Positions 10,516 through 20,397 of a stretch of DNA of 64,000 nucleotides are shown piece by piece; the stretch's first letter is position 1, and every line of letters starts with the position of its first letter. The notes beneath the pieces are model-generated. The model saw only the letters and a list, made by a program, of their open reading frames with translations, searched no databases and was not told the origin of the DNA. The DNA is taken from positions 124,001 to 188,000 of the forward strand of contig NZ_VFIY01000004.1 in NCBI RefSeq assembly GCF_006385175.1. Direction: 5' to 3'. A program made the position numbers and the translations under genes. This DNA comes from Emcibacter nanhaiensis. GTDB taxonomy: Bacteria; Pseudomonadota; Alphaproteobacteria; Sphingomonadales; Emcibacteraceae.

Positions 10516-12087
10516 TTACCCGAATATTACCGTCGGCAGCCAGGTGGTCAGTTCAGGCCAGTTCCACAGGATCACCAGTGCCAGAATCTGGATCATCACA
10601 TAGGGGATCACGCCCTTGTAGATATCGGTGGTCTTGACCTCCGGCGGGGTGACGCCGCGCAGGTAGAACAGGGCAAAGCCGAACGGCGGGGTCAGGAAGC
10701 TGGTCTGCAGGTTCATGGCCATCATGATGCCGAGCCAGATCGGATTGATATCCATCATCAGCAGCACCGGTGCGACGATGGGCACCACCACAAAGGTGAT
10801 CTCGATAAAGTCGAGGAAGAAGCCGAGCAGGAACATCACCAGCATCACCAGGATCAGCGCCCCAAGCTTGCCGCCCGGCAGGTCGGTCAGAAACTCATGG
10901 ATATAATCGTCGCCGTAAAAGCCCTTGAACACCAGCGAGAACAGGGCGGCGCCGATCAGGATCACAAACACCATGGAGCTGATCCGGGTAGTGGACTGCA
11001 TTACTTCCTGCAGGATCTGCTGGCCGTGGGCCCGCATCAGGCTGACCACAATGCCCCAGACCACCAAGCCGCACAGCAGCCCGGCCAGCATGATGGCGAT
11101 CTTATCGCCGGCACCGGCGCCGTCGCGCCCCATGCGCAGGTCGAACAGCTGCGCCATGATCAGCAGCACGACCAGAGCGAAGGTGGCGGCATAGACCGGC
11201 CGGGCGTTGGCCGGATCAATCCGGTAGCCGGCCATCAGGATGGCGCCGACGGCACCGACGGCAGCCGCTTCGGTCGGGGTGGCGATTCCGGCGAGGATCG
11301 AGCCCAACACGGCAATGATCAGCAGGATCGGCGGCAGGAAAGCGGCCATCAGCCGTCCGAACGACAGGCGGTTATGGTTGTGTGCGGAATCTTCCACCGG
11401 CGGTGCTGCCGTGGGGTGGAGGATCGAGACGATAAACTGATAGATGATATAGAGCAGCACCAGTCCCAGCCCCGGGATCAGGGCGCCGGCGAACAGGTCG
11501 CCGACCGACAGCGGTTCCGGAGACCAGTTGCCCATTTCCAGCTGGGCCGACTGCCAGGCGGAGGACAGCTGGTCGCCCAGCAGTACCAGGACGATGCTGG
11601 GCGGAATGATCTGGCCCAGGGTACCGGCGGCGGCGATCGATCCGCTGGCCAGCGCCGGGCTGTAGCCGCGCTTCAACATGGTCGGCAGGCTGAGGAGGCC
11701 CATGGTCACCACGGTGGCGCCGACAATGCCGGTGCTGGCGGCAAGCAGGGCGCCGACAATAGTCACGGAAATACCGAGACCGCCGCGCACCCGGCCCATC
11801 AGCTGGCCCATGCTTTCCAGGAGTTCCTCGGCAATCTTGCTGCGTTCCAGCATCACCCCCATGAAGACAAACAAGGGGACCGCGAGCAGCGTGTCATTGG
11901 TCATGGTGCCGTAGATCCGTTCCGGGATCAGGCCGATAAAGTCCGGGTCGAATTCGCCGGTGACGAGACCGATGGCGGTAAACAGCAGCGCCGTGCCGCC
12001 GAGGGTGAAAGCGACCGGGTATCCCGCCAGCAGAAAGCCGCAGGCGGTGACAAACATCAGCAGGCAGAGCAGGGCGGCCGGATCCAT
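10516..12087 (-). CDS. dctM: TRAP transporter large permease DctM
   Basis: About 523 residues with many hydrophobic helices; this is the ion-coupled membrane domain of a tripartite ATP-independent periplasmic transporter. Family features include the N-terminal LAGYPVAFTLGGTALLF, LLAVPLFVFMGVMLERS, and the repeated ASTGIVGATVVTMGLLSLP. Between the two permease halves there is an extra central stretch (about residues 215-350) with further helices, as in the extended DctM forms of acidic-compound transporters. Translation is probably coupled to dctQ: the dctQ stop and this ATG share a base (TGATG). A GTG one codon earlier is also possible. Confidence 0.93.
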   Translation of the reverse strand: MDPAALLCLLMFVTACGFLLAGYPVAFTLGGTALLFTAIGLVTGEFDPDFIGLIPERIYGTMTNDTLLAVPLFVFMGVMLERSKIAEELLESMGQLMGRVRGGLGISVTIVGALLAASTGIVGATVVTMGLLSLPTMLKRGYSPALASGSIAAAGTLGQIIPPSIVLVLLGDQLSSAWQSAQLEMGNWSPEPLSVGDLFAGALIPGLGLVLLYIIYQFIVSILHPTAAPPVEDSAHNHNRLSFGRLMAAFLPPILLIIAVLGSILAGIATPTEAAAVGAVGAILMAGYRIDPANARPVYAATFALVVLLIMAQLFDLRMGRDGAGAGDKIAIMLAGLLCGLVVWGIVVSLMRAHGQQILQEVMQSTTRISSMVFVILIGAALFSLVFKGFYGDDYIHEFLTDLPGGKLGALILVMLVMFLLGFFLDFIEITFVVVPIVAPVLLMMDINPIWLGIMMAMNLQTSFLTPPFGFALFYLRGVTPPEVKTTDIYKGVIPYVMIQILALVILWNWPELTTWLPTVIFG

Positions 12088-12620
12088 CACACGCCCTCCG
12101 GTTTTTCTTCAGAGAGATGTTCGGCGCCCCTGATAATGCGCAGGCTGTGCAGGACCAGGCTCAGGCCCTGCAGCAGGATGAAGAAGACAAATGCCAGAAT
12201 CAGGCTTTTCAGCAGATAGACCGCCTGGATGCCGCTGGCTTCGATACTGCCTTCCATCGCGGCCCAGCTGTCGGCGATGAACGGCCAGCTGAACCAGCCG
12301 ATCACACCGGAAACCGGCAGCAGGAAAAACAGGGTGCCGAGCAGGTTGATCCAGGCCTTGGTTTTTTCACTGAAGTTGCCGTAGAAGACGTCGACGCGCA
12401 CATGGCCGTTATGTTTCAGGGTGTAGCCGGCCGCACCCAGGAAGATCAGGCTGTGCAGGTAGAGCAGGCTCTCCTGCATGAAAATGCTGCCGTCCCGGAA
12501 GATATAGAATCCGATGACGATGGCGAACTGAACCAGCACCAATAGAAGAGTAGCCCAGGCGAGCAGTCGTCCGAGCTTCTCGTTAACAAGATCTATGAAA
12601 CCGGTAATTTTCTCTATCAT
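12087..12620 (-). CDS. dctQ: TRAP transporter small permease DctQ
   Basis: 177 residues with four predicted membrane helices (LLAWATLLLVLVQFAIVIGFY, a second at about 55-75, LGTLFFLLPVSGVIGWF, and SLILAFVFFILLQGLSLVLH). This is the small membrane subunit that pairs with DctM. The usual conserved N-terminal segment ending in a Trp/Phe-rich first loop is present. It lies 20 bases after dctP and overlaps dctM, so P, Q and M form one transcript in that order. Confidence 0.9.
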   Translation of the reverse strand: MIEKITGFIDLVNEKLGRLLAWATLLLVLVQFAIVIGFYIFRDGSIFMQESLLYLHSLIFLGAAGYTLKHNGHVRVDVFYGNFSEKTKAWINLLGTLFFLLPVSGVIGWFSWPFIADSWAAMEGSIEASGIQAVYLLKSLILAFVFFILLQGLSLVLHSLRIIRGAEHLSEEKPEGV

Positions 12621-12640
12621 TACCGAGAGTTATAGCGGAT

Positions 12641-13744
12641 TTAAATTTTTTCGCCATAGTTTTCGGGCAGGCGCCGGGCGGCGGCATAGGGTTCGTCGGC
12701 GATTTCCGCCCAGTCCATGCAGTTTTTCCGGGTTTCCATATAGCTGTTATAGATCCGGCGCGACAACTCGTCGGTTTCACCCACTTCCCGGACCACATCG
12801 CTGGCCACTTCCGCCAGCCTTTTCATGATTTCGGGGGAGAATTGCCTTAGTTGGACGCCGTGTTTATCCACCAGCGTCCGGAGGGCGATGATATTCTGGG
12901 CGTTATATTCGGCCACCGACTTCTGATGGTTGTCGCCGGCGACGGCAGTGATGATGGCCTGCTGGCTCTTGCTTAAGGATTCCCAGACTTCCTTGTTGAA
13001 GCCGGCGGCCACATTGGCGGCCGGTTCGTGGAACACGGAGGTATAGTAATAGGGGGCGATTTTATAGAAACCGAACGCCAGGTCGTTCCAGGGACCGACC
13101 CATTCAGAGGCATCGATGTTGCCCTGGCTCAGGGCCAGGAAAATCTCGCCGCCGGACTTGGTGACCGGGGTGGCGCCAAGCCGTTTCAGGATTTCCCCGC
13201 CCATGCCGGGAATACGCATGCGCAGGCCCTTGAAGTCCTCGAGGCTGTTAATTTCCTTTTTGAACCAGCCGCCCATCTGCATACTGGTGTTGCCGCACAG
13301 CAGGGGCTTGACATTGAACTGGCCGGACAATTCGTCCCACAGCTCCTGCCCACCGCCAAAGTACAGCCATTGCACCACCTCGAACGGGGTCAGGCCGAAG
13401 GGCACGGCGCCAAAGAAGGAAAAGGCCTTGTGCTTGCCCTGCCAGTAATAATCGACGCCATGATAGATATCCGCTTTGCCGCCGGACACCGCATCAAAGG
13501 CGCCGAGCGCCGGAACCAGTTCGCCGGCGGCATAGACCTTGATCTTGATGTCGCCGTCGGTGGCGGCTTCCACGTCTTTCGCAAACTGTACGGCCCGGGT
13601 GCCGACGCCGGGGAAGTTTTTCGGCCAGGTGGTGACCATTTTCAACCGGCGCTTGCCGGCTGCGTAGGCCGGGGCGGCGAGAGTGCCGGCAGCGACACCA
13701 ACGGAGCCAAGAGCGGAGGTTTTCAGGAATTTACGGCGTTCCAT
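12641..13744 (-). CDS. dctP: TRAP transporter solute-binding protein, TakP-like
   Basis: 367 residues. It starts with a twin-arginine signal (MERRKFLKTSALG, then APAYAAG cleavage region), so it is exported folded by Tat. The mature DctP domain begins RLKMVTTWPKNFPGVGTRAV and includes GLRMRIPGMGGEILKRLGA, the family segment with the arginine that binds the ligand carboxylate, and ALSQGNIDASEWVGPWND. The closest family I recognise is TakP, which binds 2-oxo acids with a cation; the real ligand here is unproven. It is the first gene of the dctPQM unit. Confidence 0.9.
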   Translation of the reverse strand: MERRKFLKTSALGSVGVAAGTLAAPAYAAGKRRLKMVTTWPKNFPGVGTRAVQFAKDVEAATDGDIKIKVYAAGELVPALGAFDAVSGGKADIYHGVDYYWQGKHKAFSFFGAVPFGLTPFEVVQWLYFGGGQELWDELSGQFNVKPLLCGNTSMQMGGWFKKEINSLEDFKGLRMRIPGMGGEILKRLGATPVTKSGGEIFLALSQGNIDASEWVGPWNDLAFGFYKIAPYYYTSVFHEPAANVAAGFNKEVWESLSKSQQAIITAVAGDNHQKSVAEYNAQNIIALRTLVDKHGVQLRQFSPEIMKRLAEVASDVVREVGETDELSRRIYNSYMETRKNCMDWAEIADEPYAAARRLPENYGEKI

Positions 13745-13846
13745 GAGTTGATCCCTATCTGATTATTATTGCCTGTTTCGAGCAGTATAAATGGCCTGAC
13801 TGCAAAGACAATAGTGCAGCTTAAGATTGACAAAAAAGTGACGGGA

Positions 13847-14587
13847 TCAGCGTTTTCGGGTCCAGCCGCTGGGGCCGAGCAGCTCAAGGGGAGTAAAATT
13901 TTGCTTGTAGGCCATTTTCGGGCTGTTTTTCACCCAGTAGCCGAGATAGATGTAGCCGAGGAAATGTTCCCGCGCCAGGGCGATATGGCTCAGGATAGCG
14001 AAGGTGCCAAGGCTCCGTTTGTGCAGTGCTTCATCTATTTCGAAGAAACTGTAGACCATGCTCAGGCCGTCCTGGAGTTCATCGGTAAGGGCGACGCCGA
14101 TAAGCTGTCCTTTTTTGTGCGGATCATCTGACGGCAGGCGATATTCCACCAGGTGCGTGTTGATGGGACTGCTTTCCACCATGTCCTGATATTCGGCAAA
14201 AGACATTTCCGCCATGCCGCCTTCCGGATGGCGTGCTTTGAGGTAACGCTTGAGCAGTCCGTACTGTTCGTCGGTCACCCGGTTGGGAATAACCGATACC
14301 TTGATGTCGTTATTTGCCTTGAGGATGCGTTTCTGGGTCCTGGTCGGGCTGAATTCGCCAACCGGAATGCGAACGGAGATGCAGCGGCTGCAGCCCTCGC
14401 AGGTGGGACGATAGACAATATCCTGACTGCGGCGGAAACCGACCTGGGTCAGGGAGTCATGCAGTCCTTCCGGATTGTCGTTGTTAAGTTCCGTGAATAC
14501 CTTGCGCTCCATCAGGTCGGGCAGATAGGGGCAGGGTGACTCAGCGGTCACATAAAATCGCGGAAATTGTGATGACTGGTCTGTCAT
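13847..14587 (-). CDS. bpt: Aspartate/glutamate leucyltransferase (N-end rule)
   Basis: 246 residues. The N-terminal domain has CPYL, then RRSQDIVYRPTCEGCSRCISVRIPV with the Cys cluster typical of arginyl/leucyl-tRNA--protein transferases (Cys pair in CEGCSRC). The C-terminal GNAT-like fold contains FFEIDEALHKRSLGTFAIL and YIYLGYWVKNSPKMAYK. Bacterial Bpt moves Leu from Leu-tRNA to N-terminal Asp or Glu, marking proteins for ClpS/ClpAP. No clpS is nearby. It appears to be transcribed alone. Confidence 0.93.
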   Translation of the reverse strand: MTDQSSQFPRFYVTAESPCPYLPDLMERKVFTELNNDNPEGLHDSLTQVGFRRSQDIVYRPTCEGCSRCISVRIPVGEFSPTRTQKRILKANNDIKVSVIPNRVTDEQYGLLKRYLKARHPEGGMAEMSFAEYQDMVESSPINTHLVEYRLPSDDPHKKGQLIGVALTDELQDGLSMVYSFFEIDEALHKRSLGTFAILSHIALAREHFLGYIYLGYWVKNSPKMAYKQNFTPLELLGPSGWTRKR

Positions 14588-14656
14588 GTTGTTTCTTTCA
14601 GTACTTCTTGCAGCAGTCCGGTCAGTCTAGCTTAAATCGGTAAACAAGTCCTAAAG

Positions 14657-16516
14657 TCAGTATAATCCGTAATACCATGGGGCAAACAGGCTGTAACCGA
14701 TCCATAATATCACAATCAGCGGGATGCCGACCTTCATAAAATCATTGAATTTATAGTTCGCCGGTCCCATGACCAGCAGATTGGTCTGATAGCCCATGGG
14801 CGTGGCGAAGGAACAGTTGGCGGCAAAAATGACGGCCGTCACAAAGACCATCGGGTCGACGCCAAGTTCGGCCGCCAGATTGACGGCGATCGGCGTAAAC
14901 AAAACAGCAGTGGCATTGTTGCTCAGCACATTGGTGAAAATGGCCACCATCAGGAAGAAGGCGGACAGGATGACGACAATATTGGTCCCGGACAGAAATT
15001 CAATCATGTAATGTGCCAGAAAGGACGCTCCACCGGTGGCCTGCAATGAAGCGCCCATGGCCAGGGCGGCGCCGACCAGCAGGAAAATCCGCCGGTCCAC
15101 TGCACGGCTGGCCTGGCGGATATTCAGGCAGCCGCTCAGGATCATCAGGAACGCGCCGATCGTGGCGGTAATCGGAATCGGTACAAATCCCGTGGCAGCG
15201 ACAATCACCACTGTGGTAAAAATCAACAGGGCTTTCCAGCTGTCGGTTTTGACGGGAACTTCCGTGGTTGACCATTCCATCAGCAGCACGTCGCGGTTGG
15301 TCCTGAGCGCTCGTATCTGGTTTGAGGTTCCGACCACCATCAGCACGTCACCTGCTTCGAGGCGGATATCGTCAATCGAGGTCCGAATCATTCTGGACCG
15401 GCGCTGGATTCCGATGACCTTGCACCCGCCCTGGAGGTGGAAACCCACCTGCTCCAGGGTCCTGCCGTCAAGACGGGACGCCGGGGCAACGATGACTTCC
15501 GCGATATGCTGGCGCCTGGACGTTTCGGATCCTGTATCCTCTTCAGTTTCGTCTTCACTGAGCGAAGTGAGGGCGCCTTTCATCAGACTTGGGGTTTTGG
15601 CAATCTTCTCTGTCAGCGTCCGCCTGGTCGTCGCCAGGATAACGGCGTCACCTTCCTGCAGGGTAATATCGTCAAAGGGGGGCAGGAAGGTCTGCTCACC
15701 TCTCTTGATCAGCCGGGTGGTCATGCCGGCAAGGTCGGGAAACATGCCGGCGATGGAGCTCTTGCCCATCAGGCTGTTGCCTTCGACCAGGTCGATCTGG
15801 ACGATGAACTGTTTACCACTTGTTGTCTTGACTGCGCCGTTTTCTGCCGTCGTTTTCGGCAGGAGCTTCGGGGCGATGGCCAGGACATAGACCAGGCCGA
15901 TGGCCATCATGAACAGGCCGGGGACGGTGAAATCGAAAAAGCCGATGTCGAGGCCGGTCTGGCTTTTGTACGCCCCGGCCGCCAGCAGGTTGGTGCTGGA
16001 CCCGATCAGGGTGCTCATGCCGCCGAGAATGGCGACAAAGCTGAGGGGCATCAGGATCTGGCTGGCCGGTTTCTCGATCTTGTCCATCAGCATGATCAGA
16101 ATCGGGATAAAGATGACCACCACAGGCGTATTGTTGAGAAAGGCACTGACCAGCATGACCACCAGCAGGCAGAACAGCAGAACCCCGCGCGGATAGTTGA
16201 TGCTATGCTTGACCAGAAAAGCGGCCGGCCTTTCCAGCGCGCCGGTCTGCACCATCCCCTGGCCAATGACAAGAAGGCCGAGAATGGAGACCAGTGCCGG
16301 GTCGGCGAATCCCGACAGCAGCTTCTTCATATCCAGCAGCAGCTCTCCGTCCGGTCCATAGAAGGGCAGGAAATGAAACATGATCAGCAGGATGGAAACA
16401 ACGCCAAGAGAGGTCACTTCGAGCGGGATGTTATCCATGGCGTAAAAGACTATTGCGCCGGCGATTACGGCGAAAGTCAGCCACATCTGTAGTGAAGGAT
16501 CGAGCAATTCAATCAT
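14657..16516 (-). CDS. SLC13/DASS family carrier with two RCK-C (TrkA-C) domains
   Basis: About 619 residues. Membrane half-domains at each end (LTFAVIAGAIVFYAMDNIPL; NNTPVVVIFIPILIML and SNNATAVLFTPIAVNLAAEL carry the paired Asn-Thr signature of the DASS substrate/Na site). The centre holds two cytosolic TrkA-C domains, about residues 205-280 and 325-400 (RLEAGDVLMVVGTSNQIRAL). Such proteins import sulfate, dicarboxylates or other anions with sodium; the substrate is not readable. I prefer ATG 16516 (MIELLDPSL) over an in-frame TTG 21 bases upstream. Confidence 0.88.
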   Translation of the reverse strand: MIELLDPSLQMWLTFAVIAGAIVFYAMDNIPLEVTSLGVVSILLIMFHFLPFYGPDGELLLDMKKLLSGFADPALVSILGLLVIGQGMVQTGALERPAAFLVKHSINYPRGVLLFCLLVVMLVSAFLNNTPVVVIFIPILIMLMDKIEKPASQILMPLSFVAILGGMSTLIGSSTNLLAAGAYKSQTGLDIGFFDFTVPGLFMMAIGLVYVLAIAPKLLPKTTAENGAVKTTSGKQFIVQIDLVEGNSLMGKSSIAGMFPDLAGMTTRLIKRGEQTFLPPFDDITLQEGDAVILATTRRTLTEKIAKTPSLMKGALTSLSEDETEEDTGSETSRRQHIAEVIVAPASRLDGRTLEQVGFHLQGGCKVIGIQRRSRMIRTSIDDIRLEAGDVLMVVGTSNQIRALRTNRDVLLMEWSTTEVPVKTDSWKALLIFTTVVIVAATGFVPIPITATIGAFLMILSGCLNIRQASRAVDRRIFLLVGAALAMGASLQATGGASFLAHYMIEFLSGTNIVVILSAFFLMVAIFTNVLSNNATAVLFTPIAVNLAAELGVDPMVFVTAVIFAANCSFATPMGYQTNLLVMGPANYKFNDFMKVGIPLIVILWIGYSLFAPWYYGLY

Positions 16517-16731
16517 TAAAGAAACCGATAATCCCAAATGAAAAGGTTCAGGAACCTTTGGCGCTAAAAATCTAAATAATATAAAAAATGGCGACGGGCG
16601 GTGATTTCTTCCCCAATTATGAAATTTCTTATAGGTGCCGTTAGCCGTGCAATAACAATATCATAGCAGGGCAGTTTAAAGCTGTCGCTGAAAAATTGTC
16701 GATATTTTTCGGCTTGGCGCCCGGTCGGGGA

Positions 16732-17628
16732 TCAGAGGAAACCACGCGGCAGAGTGGGGGCCTCGCGGAGCAGGAGGATGGTTATCCTGCGGTTTTCGGC
16801 CCGGCGCGGGCGATCGGGGAGCAGAGGTTCAGTATCCGCCTTGCCAAGCACTTCGGCGAAGCGGTCCGAAGGCACACCCTCGCGCAGCAGGACACGGCGA
16901 CTGGCGTTGGCCCGGTCGGCGCTCAGTTCCCAGTTGGTGTAATCGGCACCCTTGGCAAAGTTGCTGGAGTCCGTATGGCCGGAAATGGAGATCCGGTTCG
17001 GCATTTTTTCAATGACCCCGGAAACCTTCTCAATCATTTTCTCGGCATAGCCATAAAGATCCGCAGTGCCCGGTTTGAACATGGCGCGATTGTCTTTGTC
17101 GACCAGCTGGATGCGCATTCCGTCTTCGGTAATGTCGATCAGCAACTGGTCCTGGAGTTCCGCCAGTTCCGGACTGTCCTGAATGCTCTGGCGCAGGTTT
17201 TCAGACATTTCCTCAAAGAAATCCTGTTCGCGCTGGGCCATCAGTTCCTCGAAGGACTGCTCTTCGTTTTCGCTCTGGGTCTGGTTTTCCCCGCCTTCAC
17301 CGTCCTGTTTCTTGATCAGGGTCTGGGACTGGTCGGGAATGGAGACGGTTACCGCGCTCGACTGGGCACCGTCCGTGTTCAGCGAAACGCCGCCCAGGAT
17401 ATCACCGGCGCCGGAAGAGCTGCTGGTGCTGGCAGAAGTGGGCGAGAAATAATCTGCCAGGCCGGAACGTTGTTCCTCGGTGGTGGCGTTCATCAGCCAC
17501 AGCAGCAGGAAAAAGGCCATCATCGCAGTCACAAAGTCGGCATAGGCCACCTTCCAGGCACCGCCATGGCCGCCGCCGGATACTTTCTTGATTCTCTTGA
17601 TTATGATCGGGCGTTGTTCATCCGCCAT
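16732..17628 (-). CDS. motB: Flagellar motor stator protein MotB
   Basis: 298 residues. A basic N-terminus leads into one membrane helix with AWKVAYADFVTAMMAFFLLL; the proton-binding aspartate is Asp31, equivalent to E. coli Asp32. A Ser-rich and then Glu-rich linker follows (about 60-150). The C-terminal OmpA/peptidoglycan-binding domain has RISISGHTDSSNF and LSADRANASRRVLL. It forms the stator with MotA and anchors it to the cell wall. motA is not adjacent: it lies at 21304 on the other strand. Confidence 0.95.
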   Translation of the reverse strand: MADEQRPIIIKRIKKVSGGGHGGAWKVAYADFVTAMMAFFLLLWLMNATTEEQRSGLADYFSPTSASTSSSSGAGDILGGVSLNTDGAQSSAVTVSIPDQSQTLIKKQDGEGGENQTQSENEEQSFEELMAQREQDFFEEMSENLRQSIQDSPELAELQDQLLIDITEDGMRIQLVDKDNRAMFKPGTADLYGYAEKMIEKVSGVIEKMPNRISISGHTDSSNFAKGADYTNWELSADRANASRRVLLREGVPSDRFAEVLGKADTEPLLPDRPRRAENRRITILLLREAPTLPRGFL

Positions 17629-17754
17629 AAGTTCACCACTGCCAGACTTGTTTTCTTAACACTTGTATTCACGTTGGCCCATAATGGGCGGCGTTGGTTA
17701 AAATAACGTTAGTCAGGTCTGAAAACTTTTATTGTTTCAGCAGTTAGGACAGAA

Positions 17755-18999
17755 CTAGAGGTCCTGCGACCGGTTCATGTGAACGACAAACCCCTTGGCG
17801 CGCAGCGCTTCCAGAATGTCCTGAAGATGCTGCCGGTCGCGGGTTTCCAGCGTCACATTGGAATAGGTCTCCTTGGCCGGAAGCTCGGTGAACAACCGGT
17901 GATGCGAGACATCAATGATGTTGCCGCCGAGCGTACCTATGATACCGGAGATCTGGGCGAGGGCGCCCGGTACGTCCAGAAGCTCGATCCTGAGACGGGT
18001 GATGCGCCCTTCGCGGACCAGCCCCCGCATCAACAGCGAGGCCAGCAGCCGGGGATCGATATTGCCGCCACTCAGGATCAGGCCAACCTTTTTGCCCCGG
18101 AAAAGCTCCGGATGTGAGAGCACAGCTGACAGCGGGGCCGCGCCAGCGCCTTCCGGCACGGTTTTCTCGATCGTCATCAGCATGCTGACGGCGCGCTCCA
18201 GCGAGTCCTCGGTCACCAGCAGGGTCTTGTCCACCAGTTCCTCGCAGACCTTGAGGGTTTGTTCGCCGATGGTTTTCACCGCGATGCCTTCTGCCAGGGT
18301 AGAGCCCCTGGGTTCATAGTCCTGGTTGTGCAGGGCACGATACAGGGACGGGAAGCGTTCGGCCTGGACGCCGATGATTTCGATTTCCGGATTGATCGAT
18401 TTAGCCGCGGTCGCCACGCCGGAGATCAGGCCGCCGCCGCCGACGGGAACGACAATCGCATCCAGGTCCGGCACATCAGCCAGCATTTCAAGGCCGATGG
18501 TGCCCTGACCGGCCATGACGGCAGGGTCGTCGAACGGATGGACCAGGGTATAGCCGTGTTCCTCGGCCAGTTCCCGGGCATGAACGGCGGTATCGTCAAA
18601 GCGTTCGCCGAACAGCACCACATTAGCGCCATGTTCTTCGGTCTGACTGACCTTGACGAACGGGGTATTGACCGGCATGACAATCGTCGTCGGGATGCCG
18701 AGCCGCGCGCCATGATAAGCGACGCCCTGGGCATGGTTGCCGGCCGAAGCGGCGATGACACCGGATTTTTTCTGTTCATCGGTGAGCGACATCAGCTTGT
18801 TGAGCGCGCCGCGTTCCTTGAATGACGCCGTGAACTGCAGGTTCTCGAACTTGATGTAGATATCTGCGCCGGTAATGGAAGACAGAGTCAGGGAACGGGT
18901 TGTCGGCGTACGGATAATCGCCCCCTTCAACGCCTGTTCGGCATTTTTGACGTCCTCGAAGGATATGGGAAGTGTGGCTGTCTTCTCAGTTTTATTCAT
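17755..18999 (-). CDS. ilvA: Threonine ammonia-lyase with C-terminal ACT domain
   Basis: 414 residues. PLP fold type II: the Schiff-base lysine is Lys61 in TASFKERGALN, the phosphate-binding glycine loop is VGGGGLISG, and the C-terminal LSGGNID closes the cofactor site. A single ACT-like domain (about residues 335-405, RLRIELLDVPGALAQISGII) is fused at the end, the short one-ACT form. It turns threonine into 2-oxobutanoate and ammonia, feeding isoleucine synthesis or threonine breakdown. No ilv neighbours are present. Serine or threo-hydroxyaspartate activity cannot be excluded. Confidence 0.92.
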   Translation of the reverse strand: MNKTEKTATLPISFEDVKNAEQALKGAIIRTPTTRSLTLSSITGADIYIKFENLQFTASFKERGALNKLMSLTDEQKKSGVIAASAGNHAQGVAYHGARLGIPTTIVMPVNTPFVKVSQTEEHGANVVLFGERFDDTAVHARELAEEHGYTLVHPFDDPAVMAGQGTIGLEMLADVPDLDAIVVPVGGGGLISGVATAAKSINPEIEIIGVQAERFPSLYRALHNQDYEPRGSTLAEGIAVKTIGEQTLKVCEELVDKTLLVTEDSLERAVSMLMTIEKTVPEGAGAAPLSAVLSHPELFRGKKVGLILSGGNIDPRLLASLLMRGLVREGRITRLRIELLDVPGALAQISGIIGTLGGNIIDVSHHRLFTELPAKETYSNVTLETRDRQHLQDILEALRAKGFVVHMNRSQDL

Positions 19000-19135
19000 C
19001 GTCGTTACTTTTGGTTACGGTTCATTCAAGTGGCAATCTGACTGATCATATAGGTCCAGACGCCTGAAAAGTCCAAAATAAAATTGCGCTTGCAGGCTAT
19101 TCCTGCGGTTGCAGGTCGCCGCCTGGCGCCTGCTG

Positions 19136-19336
19136 TCAGAGGTAACAGAATATGCCGTAGCAGCTGTCAAAGGCGTAGCGGAACAGGAAATAGAGGAAAA
19201 TATCCAGAAGCAGAAGCAGGAGAACCGAGGGGAGGCCGACATAGAGGATCAGGGCCTTATAGCCCCATTTCGTCAGGCGCGGGCGATCGATCTCGTGACC
19301 CATGACATTCTGTATTTTTCTGTTCCGGCCAAACAT
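19136..19336 (-). CDS. Small conserved membrane protein, function unknown
   Basis: 66 residues. A polar basic start with RPRLTKWGYKALILYVGLPS leads into one long hydrophobic helix (VLLLLLLDIFLYFLFRYAF) and ends with a Cys-containing tail (DSCYGIFCYL). I recall similar one-helix proteins with a CYG-x-x-C end in alphaproteobacteria, but no function. AAGAA precedes the ATG. It lies between ilvA and the FemAB-like gene with its own strand orientation, so it may share the divergent promoter region with the latter. Confidence 0.55.
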   Translation of the reverse strand: MFGRNRKIQNVMGHEIDRPRLTKWGYKALILYVGLPSVLLLLLLDIFLYFLFRYAFDSCYGIFCYL

Positions 19337-19412
19337 TTCTTGCTTTTCTGGTTTTTCTTTGTTTTTTAGGTAATTAGCTTAGTATGGCAGCAAAAGCAAA
19401 TTATACAAGGCA

Positions 19413-20396
19413 ATGGCAGGACAAGTGACGGGAAATAGCAAACGCCAGATTCATCTCGACTGGAATACGCTCGATCAGGTGACCTGGGACGGCTTTCTGG
19501 AAAAGGTGGACAATTGTGCCCTGCAGCAGTCCTGGGCCTATGGTGCGGCGCTGAAGGAGCAGGGCGCCCGGGTGAGGCGGATTGTGGCCTATGACGGCAA
19601 CCACCCCATTGCCCTGGCCCAGGTAATCGTCCGGTCCTGGTTTGGCCTGGTAAAGCTTGCGACCCTGATGCGGGGACCGGTCTGGCTTGAGGAGGTTTCC
19701 CCGCAAACGCGGCAGGAGGTCTACCGGCAGTTGCGCCGGCTGTATCCCCGTCGCAAAATGAAATTTCTTTTCCTGACCCCGGAAGCAACCGGACCGGAGG
19801 AAAGCGCGCTGCTGGAAGCAGCCGGTCTGAAACAGGTCATTACCGGCTACACCACCCTGTTTCTCGATCTCGGCAAGAGCGAGCAGGATATCTGGCTCGG
19901 ACTTTACGGAAAATGGCGCAATAAAATCCGTAAAGGGGAGAGAGAAGGACTGAAGGTTCTGTTCGGCGACCATGGTCATCCAAAGACAGAATGGCTTTTG
20001 TCCCGGGAGAAGAAACAGCAACGGGACAAGAATTACAAGGCGTTGCCGGTGGGGCTGATTGATGCCTATGCCCGACACAGTCTGGGCCGGGATGTGGTCA
20101 TGACGGCCTTCGTCTTCAACAAGGAGTCAGATCCCGGAAAAGATGATCCTGTGGCGGGGGCTATATTCCTGAGGCATGGCAATAGCGTCACCTATCATAT
20201 CGGCTGGAACGGCCCGGATGGCCGCAAGTTGCACGCCATGAATATCCTGCTGTGGAAATCAATCCTGGAGCTGAAAAACCGCGGCTGCACTTTTCTCGAT
20301 ATGGGGGGCATGAATACGGCGGACGGCGCGGAAATCGCGCGCTTCAAGCTTGGCTCCGGTGGTGAGGTGGCGACCTTGCCGGGGACCTATCTCTGA
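19413..20396 (+). CDS. FemAB/GNAT-like acyltransferase
   Basis: 327 residues with the double-GNAT layout of the FemAB/lipid II aminoacyltransferase-like superfamily: first lobe NCALQQSWAYGAALKEQGARV, second lobe with WRNKIRKGEREGL and the C-terminal YHIGWNGPDGRKLHAMNILL, then FLDMGGMNTADGAEIARFKLG. Members modify peptidoglycan precursors with amino acids or acylate envelope polymers; the acceptor here is unknown. The next gene starts 1 base after its stop (TGA C ATG), so the two are translated together. Confidence 0.75.
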   Translation: MAGQVTGNSKRQIHLDWNTLDQVTWDGFLEKVDNCALQQSWAYGAALKEQGARVRRIVAYDGNHPIALAQVIVRSWFGLVKLATLMRGPVWLEEVSPQTRQEVYRQLRRLYPRRKMKFLFLTPEATGPEESALLEAAGLKQVITGYTTLFLDLGKSEQDIWLGLYGKWRNKIRKGEREGLKVLFGDHGHPKTEWLLSREKKQQRDKNYKALPVGLIDAYARHSLGRDVVMTAFVFNKESDPGKDDPVAGAIFLRHGNSVTYHIGWNGPDGRKLHAMNILLWKSILELKNRGCTFLDMGGMNTADGAEIARFKLGSGGEVATLPGTYL

Positions 20397-20397
20397 C

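Noticed and set aside
10897-12219. 440-codon plus-strand frame opposite dctM
   Set aside because: Shadow rich in Gln, His and Gly; dctM reads as a proper membrane protein on the minus strand.
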